Source: Methanoregula sp. (GTDB taxonomy: Archaea > Halobacteriota > Methanomicrobia > Methanomicrobiales > Methanospirillaceae). From it: a stretch of DNA of 7,992 bases. The DNA lies in the NCBI GenBank assembly GCA_030653335.1, contig JAURZP010000064.1, positions 1-7,992 of the forward strand, given 5' to 3'. Under the pieces are notes generated by a model, which was not told where the DNA came from, made no database searches, and saw nothing but the letters and a program-made list of their open reading frames with translations. The translations under genes were made by a program, and so were the position numbers. How positions within the stretch are numbered: the stretch's first letter is position 1; every line of letters begins with the position of its first letter. Below, piece after piece: positions 5,613-7,992 of this stretch.

Positions 5613-5620
5613 AAAAAAAA
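5613..5620 (-). terminator. T-tract terminator after the fusion gene
   Basis: Eight consecutive T on the minus strand, beginning 10 bases after the TAA at 5630-5632. No clear hairpin precedes it, as is common for archaeal T-tract termination. It separates the fusion gene from the thiM operon, although read-through is possible because both lie on the same strand. Confidence 0.45.
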
Positions 5621-5629
5621 GTGACCCGG

Positions 5630-7992
5630 TTATCGCGTGAGTTCCTCTAACGTAGCGATGAGCATATCGATCTCTTCTGGGGTATTATACAGCGCAAGAC
5701 TTGCCCGGACAGTACCGTCGGGAAGGCCAAGCGCTTCCATCAGCGGCTGACAGCAGTGATGACCGGATCGCACCAGAATATCTGCCGCTTCATCCAGCTG
5801 CTGGGCCACCTCATGCGGGTGGAACCCGTCAACAGTGAACGAGACAACCCCGATACGGGATTCAGGACGCGGTGGGGCATAGACATGAATCCGTTTATTT
5901 TGGGAAAGTCCGTTGATCAACCGCGTAGTAAGAGCCTCTTCATGGCGCTGGATCTTTTTCATACCAATCTTTTTTAGATACTCAGCCGCTACACCAAGCC
6001 CGATGCCCCCGGCAATGTTGGGGGTACCGGCCTCGTATTTCTGGTATCCTCCGGCTGTTGTGTAACCGGTTCCGGTCACCGTCTCGACCATTCCCCCGCC
6101 GAGAATGAAAGGTTCAAGATCCGGCTCTTTCATCCATAGGACTCCAGTACCAGTCGGACCGCACATCTTGTGGCCGGAGAACGTGAAATAATCACAGCCA
6201 AGCGATGAAACATCAACCGGAATGTGCGGGACCGTCTGCGCACCATCAACGAGCAGGAGTACACCTCGATCATGGCAGACTTGTGCAATTTCCTTAATGG
6301 GAGTGACCACCCCCAGCACATTGGAGGCATGGGTAACAGTAACGAGTCGCGTACGGGGAGTGATCACCGCTTCAAGCGCTGCAAGATCGGGCGAATAGTC
6401 CGGTCTGATACCGATCAGGTCAACTTCCACACCCAAAGATTTCAGCGCACGCCATGGGAGCAGGTTGGAGTGGTGTTCAAGGATGGTTGTGACCACACGA
6501 TCTTCGGGTTTCCACACCAGACCACGGGCGACCATGTTGATCGCCTCAGTGGTATTTTTGGTAAACACACAAGTGCCGTTCTTTCCACCGATAAACTCAG
6601 ATACCTTCTCGTGGGAATGCCAGTAGCGCTGGCTTGCGACCTGTGTGAGGCGGTGCACCCCCCGGCCGACATTGGCCCGGTAGTTGTGCTCGAACTCAAC
6701 CATCGCTTCGATCACAGGTTCGGGTGAAAAACTCGTAGCTGCGTTATCGAGGTAGATGATATCCCCGAGAATGGGAAAGTCCTTCCGTATCTCCGCTACG
6801 TTAAATTCCTCACTCGTTTGTTCGTCCATTACCGGTTCCATAATTTTTCCTTCCAAATCTTCTGTTTTTGGATTCTCTTCCATCCCTTGTTTATTATCAA
6901 ACGTTACCTGTGGAGGTGCACGGGCGGGCCCGGTCACAAGTGTGTAATCTTCATTGAAGGGAACACCTTTGAGTTTACAAAGTTCCCGCATCTTTGGAGG
7001 CAGTGCCCGCCAACGCCAGAGTCCCCAGAGGTAAAATGCTTCAGGTAAACCTTTCTTTGCCGCCCATCGTAAAAGGAACGCATCCCAGCGTTTTGCATAC
7101 TCCGGCTGGAGCACCCGAAGTTCCTCATACTCACTCTCGAACATCGCGGGGCAGAGATAACACCCGATGCGTTCGAGGCCCTTGTCATACAGCGGGTTTG
7201 TCGCAACCTTCTGCCACCAGAGGTAGAGAAAGACTTCGAGCGCACGCCAGTGGCGGATGGGTGAGATATTGAGCTGGAGCGGGTTTGCCGGGTTCTGGCT
7301 GGTCTCGTCAAGACCCGCCCGGTTCCACGACTCATACCAGCGGTTGCCCTGCACCGTGACGCAGGGGCCGACATCTGCGAGATAGAGTTTGAGCGGGTGG
7401 AGTTTCTGGAGTTTGCAGCACCAGCGGTTGTCTTTGCCCGGAGGTCCAGCTTTTTCTGCTGCCTGCCAGAAGTCACCGGCTTTTCTTATGATCTCAACTC
7501 CCTGTGATTCGACAAACGCAATCGTCTCTGGGAATTCGAGGCCCGTATCAATAAAAAACGCTCTGGTCACGCCGGCTTTCCTTGCGATATGGAGGACGGC
7601 GGTGCTGTCCTTTCCTCCGGAGAACGAGACGTTGGCAGTCGGACGATCACTGATATGTTGCTTGATTGCCCGGATCGCGTGGCGTTCAAGGTTTTTTAAG
7701 TGGAAACGGTTCTTTTCTATCGCCACATCCCAGCCGGGATTTTTTGGGGTTCGGGGAATGACCGTGATGAGCTCTTTGACCTTGATGGATCCTTCCTTTA
7801 CCATACCGGTACCAAACCGGTTTTTGTATTTCACTATGACCGTTCCCTCAGGCACTGGAATTTTTAGCCCGATCCGTTTGCCACCAACGCGTCCCTGCTC
7901 CTGCCGGACATTCGTGTGGGTGTCGAGATCGATGATGCCCTGCGTGGCATGCGGGAGGATGAACGGGAGTGCTTCGGGTGAAAGGTCAAGGC
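5630..7992 (-). CDS. PAPS reductase-like PP-loop protein fused to SufS-type cysteine desulfurase (5' end outside window)
   Basis: Positions use the in-frame GTG at 7855 as residue 1. The frame continues open for 45 more codons to the window edge, and no ribosome site precedes that GTG, so the true start is beyond 7992. At least 786 residues are encoded. Residues about -45 to 55 are an unassigned, strand-rich, basic segment. Residues about 56-310 are a PAPS/APS-reductase-type PP-loop domain: ATP loop SGGKDST (79-85), FIDTGLEFPET (101-111), and a CC (146-147) plus CxxC (232, 235) set as used for a [4Fe-4S] cluster in APS reductases. An acidic linker spans about 318-352. Residues about 353-741 are a complete group II cysteine desulfurase: YLDNAATS (368-375), LEHHSN (459-464), VDGAQ (536-540), PLP lysine K563 in SGHKMCGPTG, and catalytic cysteine C701 in RSGHHCCQPL. 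The desulfurase makes a cysteine persulfide from L-cysteine, which the PP-loop domain could pass to an adenylated substrate. The final substrate is unknown. Confidence 0.9.
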   Translation of the reverse strand, partial: LDLSPEALPFILPHATQGIIDLDTHTNVRQEQGRVGGKRIGLKIPVPEGTVIVKYKNRFGTGMVKEGSIKVKELITVIPRTPKNPGWDVAIEKNRFHLKNLERHAIRAIKQHISDRPTANVSFSGGKDSTAVLHIARKAGVTRAFFIDTGLEFPETIAFVESQGVEIIRKAGDFWQAAEKAGPPGKDNRWCCKLQKLHPLKLYLADVGPCVTVQGNRWYESWNRAGLDETSQNPANPLQLNISPIRHWRALEVFLYLWWQKVATNPLYDKGLERIGCYLCPAMFESEYEELRVLQPEYAKRWDAFLLRWAAKKGLPEAFYLWGLWRWRALPPKMRELCKLKGVPFNEDYTLVTGPARAPPQVTFDNKQGMEENPKTEDLEGKIMEPVMDEQTSEEFNVAEIRKDFPILGDIIYLDNAATSFSPEPVIEAMVEFEHNYRANVGRGVHRLTQVASQRYWHSHEKVSEFIGGKNGTCVFTKNTTEAINMVARGLVWKPEDRVVTTILEHHSNLLPWRALKSLGVEVDLIGIRPDYSPDLAALEAVITPRTRLVTVTHASNVLGVVTPIKEIAQVCHDRGVLLLVDGAQTVPHIPVDVSSLGCDYFTFSGHKMCGPTGTGVLWMKEPDLEPFILGGGMVETVTGTGYTTAGGYQKYEAGTPNIAGGIGLGVAAEYLKKIGMKKIQRHEEALTTRLINGLSQNKRIHVYAPPRPESRIGVVSFTVDGFHPHEVAQQLDEAADILVRSGHHCCQPLMEALGLPDGTVRASLALYNTPEEIDMLIATLEELTR
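6839..6854 (-). promoter_or_regulatory. Possible internal ribosome site and start for the cysteine desulfurase half
   Basis: Within the linker of the fusion, the minus strand reads GGAAGGA (6848-6854), six bases of spacing, then an in-frame ATG (6839-6841, residue 339). Initiation there would give a 403-residue stand-alone cysteine desulfurase, the normal length for the SufS family. A second ATG follows four codons later (residue 343). The site could be a relic of two once-separate genes, or a working internal start. The match to Shine-Dalgarno is moderate. Confidence 0.35.

Noticed and set aside
7853..7855. GTG as the start of the fusion protein.
   Set aside because: The frame is open upstream to the window edge with protein-like sequence, and no ribosome site precedes this codon.

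Overview
The window looks like a piece of a euryarchaeal chromosome, most likely a methanogen of the order Methanomicrobiales (Methanoregula-like). The basis is indirect: AT-rich TATA-like boxes ahead of genes, T-tract 3' ends, TTG as a start codon, a stand-alone LigD-type 3'-phosphoesterase, a membrane protein made only of PAS domains, and a PAPS-reductase-like protein fused to a cysteine desulfurase. No rRNA, tRNA, transposase or CRISPR array was seen. The genus is an inference.

Layout. Positions 1-600 (plus strand) hold the tail of an unidentified gene and a RelB/RelE-like toxin-antitoxin pair. The antitoxin frame carries an in-frame TAG at codon 19, while the toxin frame is intact. Positions 679-1608 (minus) encode an NAD-dependent sugar-nucleotide epimerase. 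The next 183 bases hold stacked short inverted repeats, a TATA-like box and an exact anti-Shine-Dalgarno string. Positions 1792-2838 (minus) encode a four-helix membrane protein with two PAS domains. It is divergent from a small five-helix membrane protein at 3029-3568 (plus) that resembles the small multidrug export family.

Positions 3687-5518 (minus) form a compact thiM-thiE-phosphoesterase operon. The thiM-thiE gap is 9 bases, and the phosphoesterase start overlaps the thiE stop. ThiM phosphorylates hydroxyethylthiazole and ThiE couples the product to HMP-pyrophosphate, giving thiamine phosphate. The phosphoesterase belongs to DNA 3'-end repair, so its place here is unexpected. A long inverted repeat links its last codons to the downstream spacer.

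The right third (5630 to the window edge, minus) is one uninterrupted reading frame. It joins a PP-loop PAPS/APS-reductase-like domain with four conserved-type cysteines to a complete SufS-type cysteine desulfurase. The frame stays open to the last base, so the true start lies outside the window. This fusion joins a sulfur donor and an adenylating or iron-sulfur PP-loop enzyme in one chain, and it is the most interesting item here. A Shine-Dalgarno-like site and ATG at the domain junction suggest the desulfurase half might also be made alone.
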